Below are positions 8,405 to 16,887 of a DNA stretch of 64,000 nt, in pieces (position 1 is the first letter of the stretch; the number at the start of each line of letters is the position of its first letter). The notes beneath the pieces are model-generated. The model worked only from the letters and a program-made list of their open reading frames with translations. It had not been told where the DNA came from and did no database searches. The DNA is from Caballeronia temeraria (GTDB taxonomy: Bacteria > Pseudomonadota > Gammaproteobacteria > Burkholderiales > Burkholderiaceae): positions 186,001 through 250,000 of the forward strand of contig NZ_FCOI02000004.1 of the NCBI RefSeq assembly GCF_001544795.2, written 5' to 3'. The position numbers and the translations under genes were made by a program.

Positions 8405-8683
8405 ATGCTTTATCTCGTCAGAATGGACGTTCATCTGCCGCACGACATGCCCGCCGCCAAAGCCGACGAAATCAAGGCGCGCGAGAAGGAATACTCGCAA
8501 GAGTTGCAGCGGCAAGGCAAATGGCAGCAGTTGCATCGCGTGGTCGGCGAATATGCGAACTACAGCGTTTTCGATGTCGATTCGCACGATGAACTCCACA
8601 CGATTCTCTCGGGCCTGCCCTTGTTTCCGTACATGACGATGAAAGTGACCGCGCTCGCGCGCCATCCGTCGTCGATTCGCTGA
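8405..8683 (+). CDS. catC: Muconolactone delta-isomerase
   Basis: Converts muconolactone to 3-oxoadipate enol-lactone. The 92-residue protein MLYLVRMDVHLPHDMPAAK with the conserved REKEYSQELQRQGKW, LHRVVG and LSGLPLFPYM segments is full-length for this small decameric enzyme. It lies between catB and benE on the same strand. The next enzyme, enol-lactone hydrolase, is not in the window and must be supplied elsewhere. Confidence 0.95.
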   Translation: MLYLVRMDVHLPHDMPAAKADEIKAREKEYSQELQRQGKWQQLHRVVGEYANYSVFDVDSHDELHTILSGLPLFPYMTMKVTALARHPSSIR

Positions 8684-8700
8684 CACGTCGAACGGTTCCG

Positions 8701-9906
8701 ATGAAACGCGACACGCAGCCGCCGCTGACACCCGCCGCGCGCCAAGGCGGCTGGTCGGTATCGGCGGTGAGCGCCGGGCTGCTCGCCGTCATCATCTCGT
8801 ATGCGGGACCGCTCGCGATCTTCTTTCAGGCGGCGCACACGGCGCATGTCGGCAATGAAGCGGTCGCGTCGTGGGTCTGGTCGATCTCGATGGGCGCGGC
8901 CGTCTCGGGCATCGTGTTGAGCGGGTGGCTGAAGCAGCCGATCATCATCGCGTGGTCCGCGCCCGGCTCGGCGCTGCTCGTCACGCTCTTTCCCGGCATG
9001 CCGGTGAGCGAGGCGATCGGCGCGTATATCGTCGCGGGCGCGTGCATCTTCGCGCTCGGCGTGTCGGGATGGTTCGATCAGATCGTGCGGCGCATACCGA
9101 AAGGCATCGCCTGCGGCATGATGGCGGGCATCCTCTTTCAGTTCGGCACCAATGTGTTCAAGTCGGTTGCCGTCGCGCCGTGGCTCGCGCTGGGCATGCT
9201 CGCGAGCTTTCTCGTTTTCCGCCGATGGGCGCCGCGCTACTGTCTCATTCTCGTGCTCGCGTTCGGCTGCGCGCTCGCCGTGGGACTTGGCCTCACGCAT
9301 TTCGAATCGGTCGGTTTTCATCTGACGCGCCCCGTCTTCACGATGCCCACGTGGTCCTGGCAATCGACCGTGAGTCTCGCGCTGCCGCTCGTCATCGTCA
9401 GTCTGACGGGGCAATTCCTGCCGGGATTCGCGATCCTGCGCGTCTCCGGCTATCAGACGCCGACGCGTCCCGTGCTCGTCACGACGAGCCTCGCGTCGAT
9501 CGCCGTCGCGTTCTCGGGCGGCATCACGATCGTCATCGCGGCGATCACGGCGGCGCTGTGCACCGGGCCGGATGCGCATCGCGACCCGGCGCATCGCTAT
9601 GTCGCGGGCATCGCCAATGGCATCTTCTATCTGATCGGCGGATGCTTCGCCGGCACCGTCGCGATGCTGTTCGCCGCGCTGCCCAATGCGTTCGTCGCGG
9701 TGCTCGCGGGTCTCGCGTTGCTCGGCGCGATCGCGGCGAACGTCGTCGGGCTGGTGCAGGACGAGGCGCATCGTGAGGCGTCGTTCATCGCGTTCATCGC
9801 GACGGCGTCGAACATGAGCTTTCTCGGTCTCGGCTCGGCGTTCTGGGGCATCGTGCTCGGCGCGCTCGCGCATCTCGTGCTGGGAAGCGCGAAGCAGAAA
9901 GCCTGA
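8701..9906 (+). CDS. benE: Benzoate/H+ symporter BenE family permease
   Basis: Polytopic inner-membrane protein of 401 residues, predicted to import benzoate. It has about 12 hydrophobic segments and BenE-type signatures, including AWSAPGSALL, FQFGTNVFKS and the central LPLVIVSLTGQFLPGFAILR stretch. It starts 17 bases after catC and closes the catBC-benE group, so the window holds two candidate benzoate importers (this and the AAHS protein at the left end). Confidence 0.9.
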   Translation: MKRDTQPPLTPAARQGGWSVSAVSAGLLAVIISYAGPLAIFFQAAHTAHVGNEAVASWVWSISMGAAVSGIVLSGWLKQPIIIAWSAPGSALLVTLFPGMPVSEAIGAYIVAGACIFALGVSGWFDQIVRRIPKGIACGMMAGILFQFGTNVFKSVAVAPWLALGMLASFLVFRRWAPRYCLILVLAFGCALAVGLGLTHFESVGFHLTRPVFTMPTWSWQSTVSLALPLVIVSLTGQFLPGFAILRVSGYQTPTRPVLVTTSLASIAVAFSGGITIVIAAITAALCTGPDAHRDPAHRYVAGIANGIFYLIGGCFAGTVAMLFAALPNAFVAVLAGLALLGAIAANVVGLVQDEAHREASFIAFIATASNMSFLGLGSAFWGIVLGALAHLVLGSAKQKA

Positions 9907-9912
9907 GTGGAA

Positions 9913-10686
9913 TCACGACGCGCTTTGCGAATCGCCGTCGATCGGAATCATTTGGCCCGATATCGAGCGCCCCGCATTCGATGCGAGGAATACGGCGAGC
10001 GCGGCGATATCGGCGGGATCGACGAAGCGCTTGATCGACTGATTCGCCAGCGCTGCCGCTTCTTCCTCGGCCACGCTGCGGCCGTTCGCCGACGCGCGTC
10101 CTTCGAGAACCTGCTGAATGCGCGGACCCTCGACCGCACCCGGCAAAATCGCGTTGACGCGAATGCCGAACTCGCCCAGCTCGCGCGACAGCGTTTTGGT
10201 GAAGCCGACGAGTCCCCATTTGGTCACGGCGTACGGACTGCGGTTCGGATAACCGAAGCGGCCCGCGAGCGACGACATGACCACGATCGCGCCCGAGCCG
10301 GATTGCTTCAGATGAGGGATCGCACGTTGCGTCACGACGAAGGTGCCCGTGAGATTCACGCGCAGCACGCTTTCCCACGCGTCCGGGTCCATGTCGGCGA
10401 CCGAGGCGGCCGGACCGGCGATGCCCGCATTGTTGACGAGCACGTCGATTCCGCCGAGCGCAGCCGCGGCATCGTCGACCATGCGTGCGGCGGCCGCGCG
10501 ATCGCCCATATCGCAGACGGAGGTCGTCACGCCCGGCATGTGCGCTTGCAGTCGCCCGAGCGCGGCTTCATCGATGTCGCACACGAACACCTTCGCACCC
10601 GCCGACACGAACGCCTCGGTGATCGCGTGGCCGATGCCGTTCGCGCCGGCGGTCACCAGCACGCGTTGCGCATTCGAACTCGTCAT
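9913..10686 (-). CDS. SDR family NAD(P)-dependent oxidoreductase
   Basis: A 257-residue classical short-chain dehydrogenase: cofactor motif LVTAGANGIGHA near residue 9, NNAG, the catalytic Ser in VMSSLAGR, and YAVTK (Tyr-x3-Lys). Such enzymes commonly act on 3-hydroxyacyl or polyol substrates; the actual substrate is unknown. The start MTSSNAQRV has GGAG eight bases upstream, and the gene lies 11 bases after the thioesterase, so the two are probably one transcript. The pair diverges from a Crp-type regulator and the BKACE genes, suggesting one catabolic unit. Confidence 0.85.
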   Translation of the reverse strand: MTSSNAQRVLVTAGANGIGHAITEAFVSAGAKVFVCDIDEAALGRLQAHMPGVTTSVCDMGDRAAAARMVDDAAAALGGIDVLVNNAGIAGPAASVADMDPDAWESVLRVNLTGTFVVTQRAIPHLKQSGSGAIVVMSSLAGRFGYPNRSPYAVTKWGLVGFTKTLSRELGEFGIRVNAILPGAVEGPRIQQVLEGRASANGRSVAEEEAAALANQSIKRFVDPADIAALAVFLASNAGRSISGQMIPIDGDSQSAS

Positions 10687-10697
10687 GGAATGCTCCG

Positions 10698-11111
10698 TCA
10701 GGCGCACGCGGCGCGGATGAACTCGGGCACGGGCACGGCCTTCAGCCGTCCGTCGGACTGCTTGACGCACAATGCGCGCGTCGCGCGGCCTTCGCAAATC
10801 AGCGTATCGCCGCGCATGATGCGATGGTTCTGGATAAAGACCTTGCCGCGCCATTCCTCGATACTGCTATGAACCTCGATGGTTTCTCCATACGTCACCG
10901 ATGTATGAAAGCGCGTATGCATCTCGAGGAGCGGCGCGCCGATGCAGTTCGGCAGATCCGTCATCGCGCGCCAAGGCGGCAGGCCGCACTGAATGAAATA
11001 ATCGTGGGAGGCGGCGTCCATCCAGCGCGAAAAGTTCGGGAAGAAGACAATGCCCGCCGGATCGCAGTCGCCGAACTGCACGTCGACGCGGTAGATAGTT
11101 TCCTTGCTCAT
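10698..11111 (-). CDS. Acyl-CoA thioesterase, 4-hydroxybenzoyl-CoA thioesterase type (hot-dog fold)
   Basis: A 137-residue hot-dog thioesterase. VQFGDCDPAGIVFFPNFSRWMDAA matches the 4HBT active-site helix, with the catalytic Asp in GDCDPAG (about residue 17). I choose MSKETIYRV because GGAGG stands ten bases upstream; a Met six codons earlier contains that site. In carnitine catabolism a thioesterase of this fold releases betaine from betainyl-CoA and is linked to carnitine dehydrogenase and a BKACE enzyme. Those partners are divergently placed here, so that role is possible but unproven. Confidence 0.85.
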   Translation of the reverse strand: MSKETIYRVDVQFGDCDPAGIVFFPNFSRWMDAASHDYFIQCGLPPWRAMTDLPNCIGAPLLEMHTRFHTSVTYGETIEVHSSIEEWRGKVFIQNHRIMRGDTLICEGRATRALCVKQSDGRLKAVPVPEFIRAACA

Positions 11112-11167
11112 GAGTCCATGATCCTCCATCGATTTCCGTCATTGTGCCCGTCGCGCGTCCACGACAC

Positions 11168-11183
11168 TGTCGTTCTCGCGACA
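11168..11183. promoter_or_regulatory. Crp-type operator TGTCG-N6-CGACA, regulator promoter
   Basis: The 16-bp palindrome has the same geometry as a CRP/FNR site (TGTGA-N6-TCACA). It overlaps a second inverted repeat, ACGACA-C-TGTCGT at 11161-11173. It lies in the gap between the divergent thioesterase and Crp-type genes. The same TGTCG-N6-CGACA sequence recurs upstream of the MFS gene. Confidence 0.65.
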
Positions 11184-11200
11184 ATCGCGGGTTCAGAACG

Positions 11201-11905
11201 ATGACCCGGCGCAAGCGCATGTCCGCGCCCTCGTTCACCCTGGACGAGTTGCTGGCGCGGTCGTCGTGGTTCGTGCGGCTGGACGAAGCCGCGCGAGCGC
11301 GTGTGCGCGCCGAGACGTCCGAGCGCACCGTCGTCATGGGCCAGGTGCTCGGGCATCACGGCGAGCGGCAACATGTGTGGTTCGGCATGCTCGAAGGTCT
11401 CATCAAGTGGTCGATCACCGCGCGCGACGGGCAGACCGTGACGCTCGGCGGCCAGTCGGCGGGAAGCTGGTTCGGCGAAGGCACGCTGATTCGCAACGCG
11501 CCACGGCAGTCGGACCTCATCGCGCTGCGCGACAGCCGCGTTGCGCAGATTCCGCTCGCCACGTTCAACTGGCTGCGCGAGCATCAGCCTTCGTTCAACG
11601 AGTTCCTGCTGTTTCAGGTGAACGAGCGTTTGCATTGGTTCATGGCCGTCGCGGCGGCACACGGCCTGCTCGATACCGACAGTCTCGTCGCGCGGGCACT
11701 GGCCGGCATGGTCCATCCTTTGTCGAACGCGAGCGGCGCGCGTCATGTGCAGATTTCGCAGGAAGAACTCGCGAACCTCGCGGCCGTGTCGCGTCAAACC
11801 TGCAACAAGGCGATGAGCCGCTTCAAGAACGCCGGTCTCGTGCGCGCCGAATACGGCGAAATCGTCATACTCGATCTCGCGGGGCTGCAGGCCATCGCGC
11901 AGTAG
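11201..11905 (+). CDS. Crp/Fnr family transcriptional regulator
   Basis: A 234-residue regulator with an N-terminal cyclic-nucleotide-binding-like beta-roll (about residues 20-140, including GMLEGLIKWSI and SAGSWFGEGTLI) and a C-terminal winged helix (ISQEELANLAAVSRQTCNKAMSRFK). The FNR-type four-Cys cluster is absent, so oxygen sensing through Fe-S is unlikely; the ligand is unknown. It is divergent from the thioesterase-SDR pair and precedes the MFS-BKACE-dehydrogenase genes. Crp-geometry palindromes lie in both promoter regions, so autoregulation and control of the locus are likely. The start at 11201 or 11219 is not resolved. Confidence 0.87.
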   Translation: MTRRKRMSAPSFTLDELLARSSWFVRLDEAARARVRAETSERTVVMGQVLGHHGERQHVWFGMLEGLIKWSITARDGQTVTLGGQSAGSWFGEGTLIRNAPRQSDLIALRDSRVAQIPLATFNWLREHQPSFNEFLLFQVNERLHWFMAVAAAHGLLDTDSLVARALAGMVHPLSNASGARHVQISQEELANLAAVSRQTCNKAMSRFKNAGLVRAEYGEIVILDLAGLQAIAQ

Positions 11906-11955
11906 TGCCTTCGCGCCGTCGCTGAAGCGATGCCTTCGCGTATACGCTGACCCGG

Positions 11956-11975
11956 ACTGTCGCCCGATCGACAGT
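11956..11975. promoter_or_regulatory. Crp-type operator ACTGTCG-N6-CGACAGT, MFS promoter
   Basis: Perfect 7-bp arms separated by six bases, 55 bases upstream of the MFS start. The core TGTCG-N6-CGACA is identical to the palindrome upstream of the Crp-type regulator. Confidence 0.7.
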
Positions 11976-12029
11976 TGCAATGACAGGCCGCCGAAATAAT
12001 GCGTGTCATACCAGACAGGGAGACACGCA

Positions 12030-13388
12030 ATGAATCGCATTCGTCCGCTGACCGGCGCGGCGGTCATCGACAGCCCGCTAGGCCGCACCGAGGAAGACGC
12101 CGTCTTTCGCAAGATCAGCATGCGAGTCATGCCGCTCGTGCTGATCGCCTACGTGTTCGCATTTCTCGACCGCATCAACATCGGCTATGCGCAACTGCAA
12201 ATGAAGCAGGATCTCGCGTTCTCCGACGCCGTGTACGGTCTCGGCGCCGGACTCTTCTTCGTCACCTACCTGCTGTTCGAAGTGCCCAGCAACCTGCTGC
12301 TCGAAAAGATCGGCGCGCGGCTGACGTTCCTGCGCATCATGGTGCTGTGGGGCCTTGCATCGGCGGCCACCGCGTTCGTCTCGGCACCGTGGCAGTTCTA
12401 TGGGATACGCCTGATGCTCGGCCTCTTCGAAGCGGGCTTCTTTCCCGGCATCATCCTGTATCTCACGTACTGGTATCCGAGCCAGCGCCGCGGCCGCGTA
12501 ACGGGCCTCTTCCTGTTCGGCATGCCGATCACCGGCGTGCTCGGCGGGCCGCTGTCCGGAACGATCATGAGCGGTCTGGAAGGATTCGGCGGCATGCACG
12601 GCTGGCAGTGGCTCTTTATCGTCGAAGGTTTGCCGACGGTGCTCATCGGCCTTCTGCTCTATCGCATGCTGCCGAACAGGCCCGACGACGCGGCATGGCT
12701 GAGCCAAGCTGAAAAAGAGACCGTGCGCGCGGCCATGAGCGCCGATCACAAGGATGACGCCGCGCATGGCGGCCACGGCAAGCTCGCGGCCGCACTGGCC
12801 GATCCGATGACTTACGTGCTCGCGTTCGTCTATTTCTGCTGCGCATGCGCCGTCTACACGATGACATTCTGGCTGCCGACGATGATCAAAGGCATCGGCA
12901 TCGCGAACGTATCGACGATCGGCTGGTTCACCGCCGTCCCCTACTTCTTCGGCGCGCTCGGCGTGCTCGTCATCAGCCGCAGTTCGGACCGCTTCGGCGA
13001 ACGCCGCTGGCATGTCGGCGGCACGCTCGCTATCGGCGCGGTCGCGCTGGCATCGACGCCCTTCGCGGGTGCGAACGTCGGCCCGGTCATGACGCTGCTG
13101 TGCATCGCTTCGTTCTTCATCTTCGGCGGCGGCTCGCTCTTCTGGTCGATTCCGCCGACGTACCTCGGCCGCGACGCGGCGGCGGCAGGCATCGCCGTGA
13201 TCAGCTCGCTCGGCATTCTCGGCGGCTTCGTCAGCCCGACGCTGATCGGCTGGATCAAGGGCGCGACGGGCAGCATTCAGACGGGCCTCTTCGCGTTGAC
13301 GGCGGTGGTGCTGGTCGGTTGCCTGACGGTGCTCATCGGGCTGCCGAGGCGCGCGCTGCGCGTCGGAACGGACAGCGCAAATTCTTGA
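12030..13388 (+). CDS. MFS transporter, anion:cation symporter (ACS) family
   Basis: A 452-residue permease with about 12 membrane segments. FLDRINIGYAQLQMKQDL after helix 1 and the GLFEAGFFPGIILYLTYWYP segment are typical of the ACS family (tartrate, hydroxyphenylacetate, phthalate and similar organic anions). The start MNRIRPLTG has GGGAG upstream; a GTG nine codons earlier is less likely. It is the first gene of a transporter-BKACE-dehydrogenase run behind a Crp-type operator, so it should import the substrate of that pathway, presumably an organic anion. Confidence 0.88.
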   Translation: MNRIRPLTGAAVIDSPLGRTEEDAVFRKISMRVMPLVLIAYVFAFLDRINIGYAQLQMKQDLAFSDAVYGLGAGLFFVTYLLFEVPSNLLLEKIGARLTFLRIMVLWGLASAATAFVSAPWQFYGIRLMLGLFEAGFFPGIILYLTYWYPSQRRGRVTGLFLFGMPITGVLGGPLSGTIMSGLEGFGGMHGWQWLFIVEGLPTVLIGLLLYRMLPNRPDDAAWLSQAEKETVRAAMSADHKDDAAHGGHGKLAAALADPMTYVLAFVYFCCACAVYTMTFWLPTMIKGIGIANVSTIGWFTAVPYFFGALGVLVISRSSDRFGERRWHVGGTLAIGAVALASTPFAGANVGPVMTLLCIASFFIFGGGSLFWSIPPTYLGRDAAAAGIAVISSLGILGGFVSPTLIGWIKGATGSIQTGLFALTAVVLVGCLTVLIGLPRRALRVGTDSANS

Positions 13389-13421
13389 AGCAATCTGCAT
13401 TCATCAATCGGAGACGAACAC

Positions 13422-14348
13422 ATGAGCAAGCCCAAAGTCATCGTGACGGTCGCGCCCACGGGCGGCATGGCGACCAGGAAGATGAACCCGAACCTGCCGA
13501 CGCAGCCGCGCGAAATCGCCGACGATACCTACCGCTGCTACAACGCCGGCGCGAGCGTGGTCGCCGTGCATGCGCGCCGTCCGGACGATCAGGCGACCTG
13601 CGATCCCGCGATCTACAGCGAGATCAACCGGCTGATCCGCGACAAGTGCGACATCATCCTGAACAACTCCACGGGCGGCGGCATCAACGGCGACATGGTG
13701 CGCGAGCTGGACAACGGCTTGTGGGAAATCATGTGGGAAGAGCGTCTGAAAGGCATGCAGGGCGATGGCGTCGAGATGTGCACGCTCGATGCGCAGACCG
13801 TAATCGCGAGCTTCGAAGGCAAGGAGATTCTGGTCGCCACGCCGCCGTCGCGCATCCGTCAGATCGCCCGCATGATGAAGGAACGCGGCATCAAGCCGGA
13901 ATGGGAAGTGTTCGGTCTCGCCGATATCGTTCAGGACGTGCAGCGCGCGCTCGACGAAGGCCTCGACGATGCGCCGCATTTCATCAACATCGTGATCGGC
14001 GCGAACGCGTTTCAGGGCGCGTTACCCTATACGCCGCGCCTGTTGCAGACGATGGTCGATCATCTCCCGGCGCACACCGTGTTCAACGTCAGCGCGATCG
14101 GCGCGGCGCAATTGCCCGCCGCGATGAATTCGCTGCTGCTCGGCGGGCACGTGCGCGTCGGGCTCGAAGATAATCTGTATTACCGGCACGGACAACTGGC
14201 GACGAACGTGCAGCTCGTCGAACGGCTCGTGCGCCTCGTGCGCGAGATGGGATACGAACCGGCGACGCCCGCCGAAGCGCGCGAGATCATCGGCCTTTCG
14301 CCTTTGCGCAAAGACGTCGCGGGCGCGTCTCTGGAGACCTGCAAATGA
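13422..14348 (+). CDS. BKACE family (DUF849) beta-keto acid cleavage enzyme, atypical metal site
   Basis: A 308-residue TIM-barrel protein of the beta-keto acid cleavage family, which moves an acetyl-CoA-derived group onto a beta-keto acid to give an acyl-CoA and acetoacetate. [26 protein letters not shown] and [14 protein letters not shown] are family signatures, and the Glu zinc ligand in GLEDN is retained. Characterised members bind zinc through H-x-H followed by x-R; here the segment reads VAVHAR, so the first His is Ala48 and only His50 remains. Its stop overlaps the dehydrogenase start (ATGA). Beside a carnitine-dehydrogenase-like gene, 3-dehydrocarnitine or an analogue is a candidate substrate. 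Confidence 0.87.
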   Translation: MSKPKVIVTVAPTGGMATRKMNPNLPTQPREIADDTYRCYNAGASVVAVHARRPDDQATCDPAIYSEINRLIRDKCDIILNNSTGGGINGDMVRELDNGLWEIMWEERLKGMQGDGVEMCTLDAQTVIASFEGKEILVATPPSRIRQIARMMKERGIKPEWEVFGLADIVQDVQRALDEGLDDAPHFINIVIGANAFQGALPYTPRLLQTMVDHLPAHTVFNVSAIGAAQLPAAMNSLLLGGHVRVGLEDNLYYRHGQLATNVQLVERLVRLVREMGYEPATPAEAREIIGLSPLRKDVAGASLETCK

Positions 14349-15283
14349 AGGCGAACGAAATCGAGCATGTGGCGGTCGTCGGGACGGGCGTGATCGGCGC
14401 GAGCTGGGCCGCGTACTTCCTGGCGCGCGGACTTCGCGTGTCGGCGACGGATCCCGCTCCCGGCGCACGCGAGCGGCTCATGACGACGGTCGCGCGGCAT
14501 TGGCCGACGCTCGAACGCATCGGTCTCGCTGAAGGCGCATCGCTGTCGAAGCTGACGTTTCACGACGATCTGGAAAGCGCGCTCGCGGGCGCGCAGTTCG
14601 TGCAGGAGAACGGGCCCGAGCGCGAAGACCTCAAGCTCGATCTGCTCGGACGAATCGATGCCGCGATTCCGGAGAATGTCGTGATCGCGTCGAGCACGTC
14701 GGGTCTTTTGATGAGCCGCGTGCAGCGCGCATGCCGTCATCCGGCGCGCGTCGTACTCGGTCATCCGTTCAATCCGCCGCATCTGATTCCGCTCGTCGAA
14801 GTGATCGGCGGCGAAGCGACCTCCGCTGCATCAATCGACTGCGCGATGGCCTTCTATACCGCGATCGGCAAGCGGCCCATTCATCCGCGCAAGGAGATCA
14901 TGGGCCACATCGCCAACCAGCTGCAGGCGGCGCTCTGGCGAGAAGCGTTTCATCTCGTGGCGACCGGCGCGGCAAGCGTCGCGGATATCGACGATGCCAT
15001 CGCCTACGGTCCCGGCCTGCGATGGGCCGTGCTCGGACCGTTCGCGAATCTGCATCTCTCGGGCGGCGAAGGCGGCATCGGGCACACGCTCGATCACCTC
15101 GGCCCGCCGATGCAAAGCTGGTGGGATGACCTCGGCGCGCCGCGACTGACTGCGGAGCTTCAGCGCAAAGTCGTCGACGAGATGAACGCGGCGCTTGCGG
15201 GCCGATCATCGGAATCGATGGAAACGGAGCGCGACCGTATCATGCTGGCGCTTCTGAAGGCGCGTTCAGGCGCGAACGGCTGA
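14345..15283 (+). CDS. 3-hydroxyacyl-CoA dehydrogenase family, L-carnitine dehydrogenase-like
   Basis: A 312-residue NAD-dependent dehydrogenase with an N-terminal Rossmann fold ([15 protein letters not shown], residues 10-24) and a helical C-terminal domain with [14 protein letters not shown] and [12 protein letters not shown]. These are features of the carnitine dehydrogenase/lambda-crystallin subgroup that oxidises a 3-hydroxy group on free acids. It is coupled by a four-base overlap to the BKACE gene, giving the logic oxidise then cleave. It converges on the ligase gene, and the two coding ends overlap by 44 bases. Confidence 0.85.
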   Translation: MKANEIEHVAVVGTGVIGASWAAYFLARGLRVSATDPAPGARERLMTTVARHWPTLERIGLAEGASLSKLTFHDDLESALAGAQFVQENGPEREDLKLDLLGRIDAAIPENVVIASSTSGLLMSRVQRACRHPARVVLGHPFNPPHLIPLVEVIGGEATSAASIDCAMAFYTAIGKRPIHPRKEIMGHIANQLQAALWREAFHLVATGAASVADIDDAIAYGPGLRWAVLGPFANLHLSGGEGGIGHTLDHLGPPMQSWWDDLGAPRLTAELQRKVVDEMNAALAGRSSESMETERDRIMLALLKARSGANG

Positions 15284-16820
15284 CCGCGCCTTCGAGGCCG
15301 CGCTTCGATGCATCGCGGCACCGGAACGTGATCGCCGCGCGATTCACCTTGCCCTGTTCGGTCAGCGGCACGCGTTGCAAGGCGGCCATGCGCACGGCCT
15401 TCGCAACAGACGCGCCGCACGCCGATTCGAGCGCGCGCATGCAACGCGCGACATCGACGCGCCGGCCCGTCCACGGCACGACCACGACGTCCCACACGTA
15501 ACCGCGAGCGGCATCGCCCGATGCGATGGCGCGCGCATAGCGGACATCGGGCAACGCGCACAGCGGCGTTTCGATCTGCGCCGGACCGATGACGGCGCCA
15601 TCGATCTCGGCGACATCTCCGCCGCGTCCGGTCACGTGCAGATAGCCCTTTGCGTCGATGAAGCCGATATCGCCCGTCAGACACCAGCCGTCGCGAAACT
15701 TATGCGCCGCTTCGATCGGCTGACGATGATAGCCCTGCGCCACCGCCTTCGATTTCACTTCGATCGCGCCGTGCTGTCCGTGATGCGCGAACGTGCCGTC
15801 GGCGCGGCGGATGCGCACGTCGACGCCGGAACGGATGCGCCCCGCGCTGTCCAGCAGGCTCGCATCGACGAGATAGTCCGATGGCGTCAGCACGCTCACG
15901 AGCCCCGCCTCGCTCGCGCCGTACATGTGCGTGAGCACGGGTCCGAGCCGCCTGATCGCGCGCCGCCGCAGAATCGCGGGCGCCGATCCGCCGATATGCG
16001 CAATCGAGCGCAACGACGACAGGTCGCACCGATGCACGTCCGGATGATCCATCGTTTCGAAGAGTTGCGGCTCGACGAGCAATACATCCGTGATGCGCTC
16101 GGCTTCGATCGTCGCGAGCGTGTCGGCGGGATCGTAGCCAGTCTTCAGCACGACCGTGCCGCCGCCCGACAACGTGTTATCGACGAGCACTTGCGACAGA
16201 TACGCCAGCGCCCCGTTGACGAGTTGACGCCGGTCTTCGGGACTCGGCGCGCTCACCATCGTCGAATAGGCGGCGAAGCTGCGGCGGCTCGCTTTCGGCG
16301 CGCCGGTCGAGCCGCCCGACGAAACCACCACGGCGAGGTCGTCGGGCCGCGCGCGGCTTTGCACCGGAAGATCGTGCTGCACGCGCGCACGGATATCCAG
16401 ACGCAAGCGCGCCGGCCCCGCGCCGACATACGCGAGCTGCGCGCCGCTGTGCGCGGGCACGAGATGCTTCGTCTGCGCGAAAGCGATGAGCAGCGTCGGC
16501 TGCATGCGCGTCACGAACGCCGCGCGCTGTTCCGCCGATTCAATCGCGGGCAGGAACATCGTCGTCGCGCCGAGCAGGTTGGTCGCGTAGCGGATGGCGA
16601 GCGCATCCGGGCAATTCGGCGCGAACATCGCGACGAACGCGTGGCGCGTGACGCCGAACGACGCAAGCGCCCGCGCATACCGGTAGATCGATGCGCGAAA
16701 CGCCGCGCCCGTCACGTCCTCGTCGAGATAGCGCAGCACCGTGCGACCGGCGTGCGCATCGAGACGATCGAGCAGGACATCGACATACGACCGGAAGGCC
16801 GCTTTATCACACGTTTCCAT
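15240..16820 (-). CDS. AMP-binding acyl-CoA ligase-like protein
   Basis: A 526-residue ANL-superfamily ligase that should adenylate a carboxylic acid and pass it to CoA. The P-loop SSGGSTGAPK is at about residues 167-176, MYGASEAG is motif A5-like, LTGDIGFIDAKGYLHVTGR is the hinge region and TEQGKVNR holds the C-terminal catalytic Lys. Its last 44 bases overlap the end of the convergent dehydrogenase gene. A 10-bp inverted repeat lies directly before the ATG. The substrate is unknown; position suggests the BKACE pathway. Confidence 0.83.
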   Translation of the reverse strand: METCDKAAFRSYVDVLLDRLDAHAGRTVLRYLDEDVTGAAFRASIYRYARALASFGVTRHAFVAMFAPNCPDALAIRYATNLLGATTMFLPAIESAEQRAAFVTRMQPTLLIAFAQTKHLVPAHSGAQLAYVGAGPARLRLDIRARVQHDLPVQSRARPDDLAVVVSSGGSTGAPKASRRSFAAYSTMVSAPSPEDRRQLVNGALAYLSQVLVDNTLSGGGTVVLKTGYDPADTLATIEAERITDVLLVEPQLFETMDHPDVHRCDLSSLRSIAHIGGSAPAILRRRAIRRLGPVLTHMYGASEAGLVSVLTPSDYLVDASLLDSAGRIRSGVDVRIRRADGTFAHHGQHGAIEVKSKAVAQGYHRQPIEAAHKFRDGWCLTGDIGFIDAKGYLHVTGRGGDVAEIDGAVIGPAQIETPLCALPDVRYARAIASGDAARGYVWDVVVVPWTGRRVDVARCMRALESACGASVAKAVRMAALQRVPLTEQGKVNRAAITFRCRDASKRGLEGAVSRSRLNAPSEAPA

Positions 16821-16856
16821 GACTGCATCCCTCTTTCATCAGCGATGGATGCAGTC
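16821..16856 (-). promoter_or_regulatory. 10-bp inverted repeat directly upstream of the ligase start codon
   Basis: GACTGCATCC and GGATGCAGTC form perfect 10-bp arms with a 16-base spacer. In the transcript the 3' arm ends at the base before the ATG, and the likely ribosome site (AGAGGG) runs into that arm. The element could be an operator or an RNA hairpin that hides the ribosome site. Confidence 0.55.
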
Positions 16857-16887
16857 TGCCCGCGCACAATGAGGCGAAAATGAGCGG

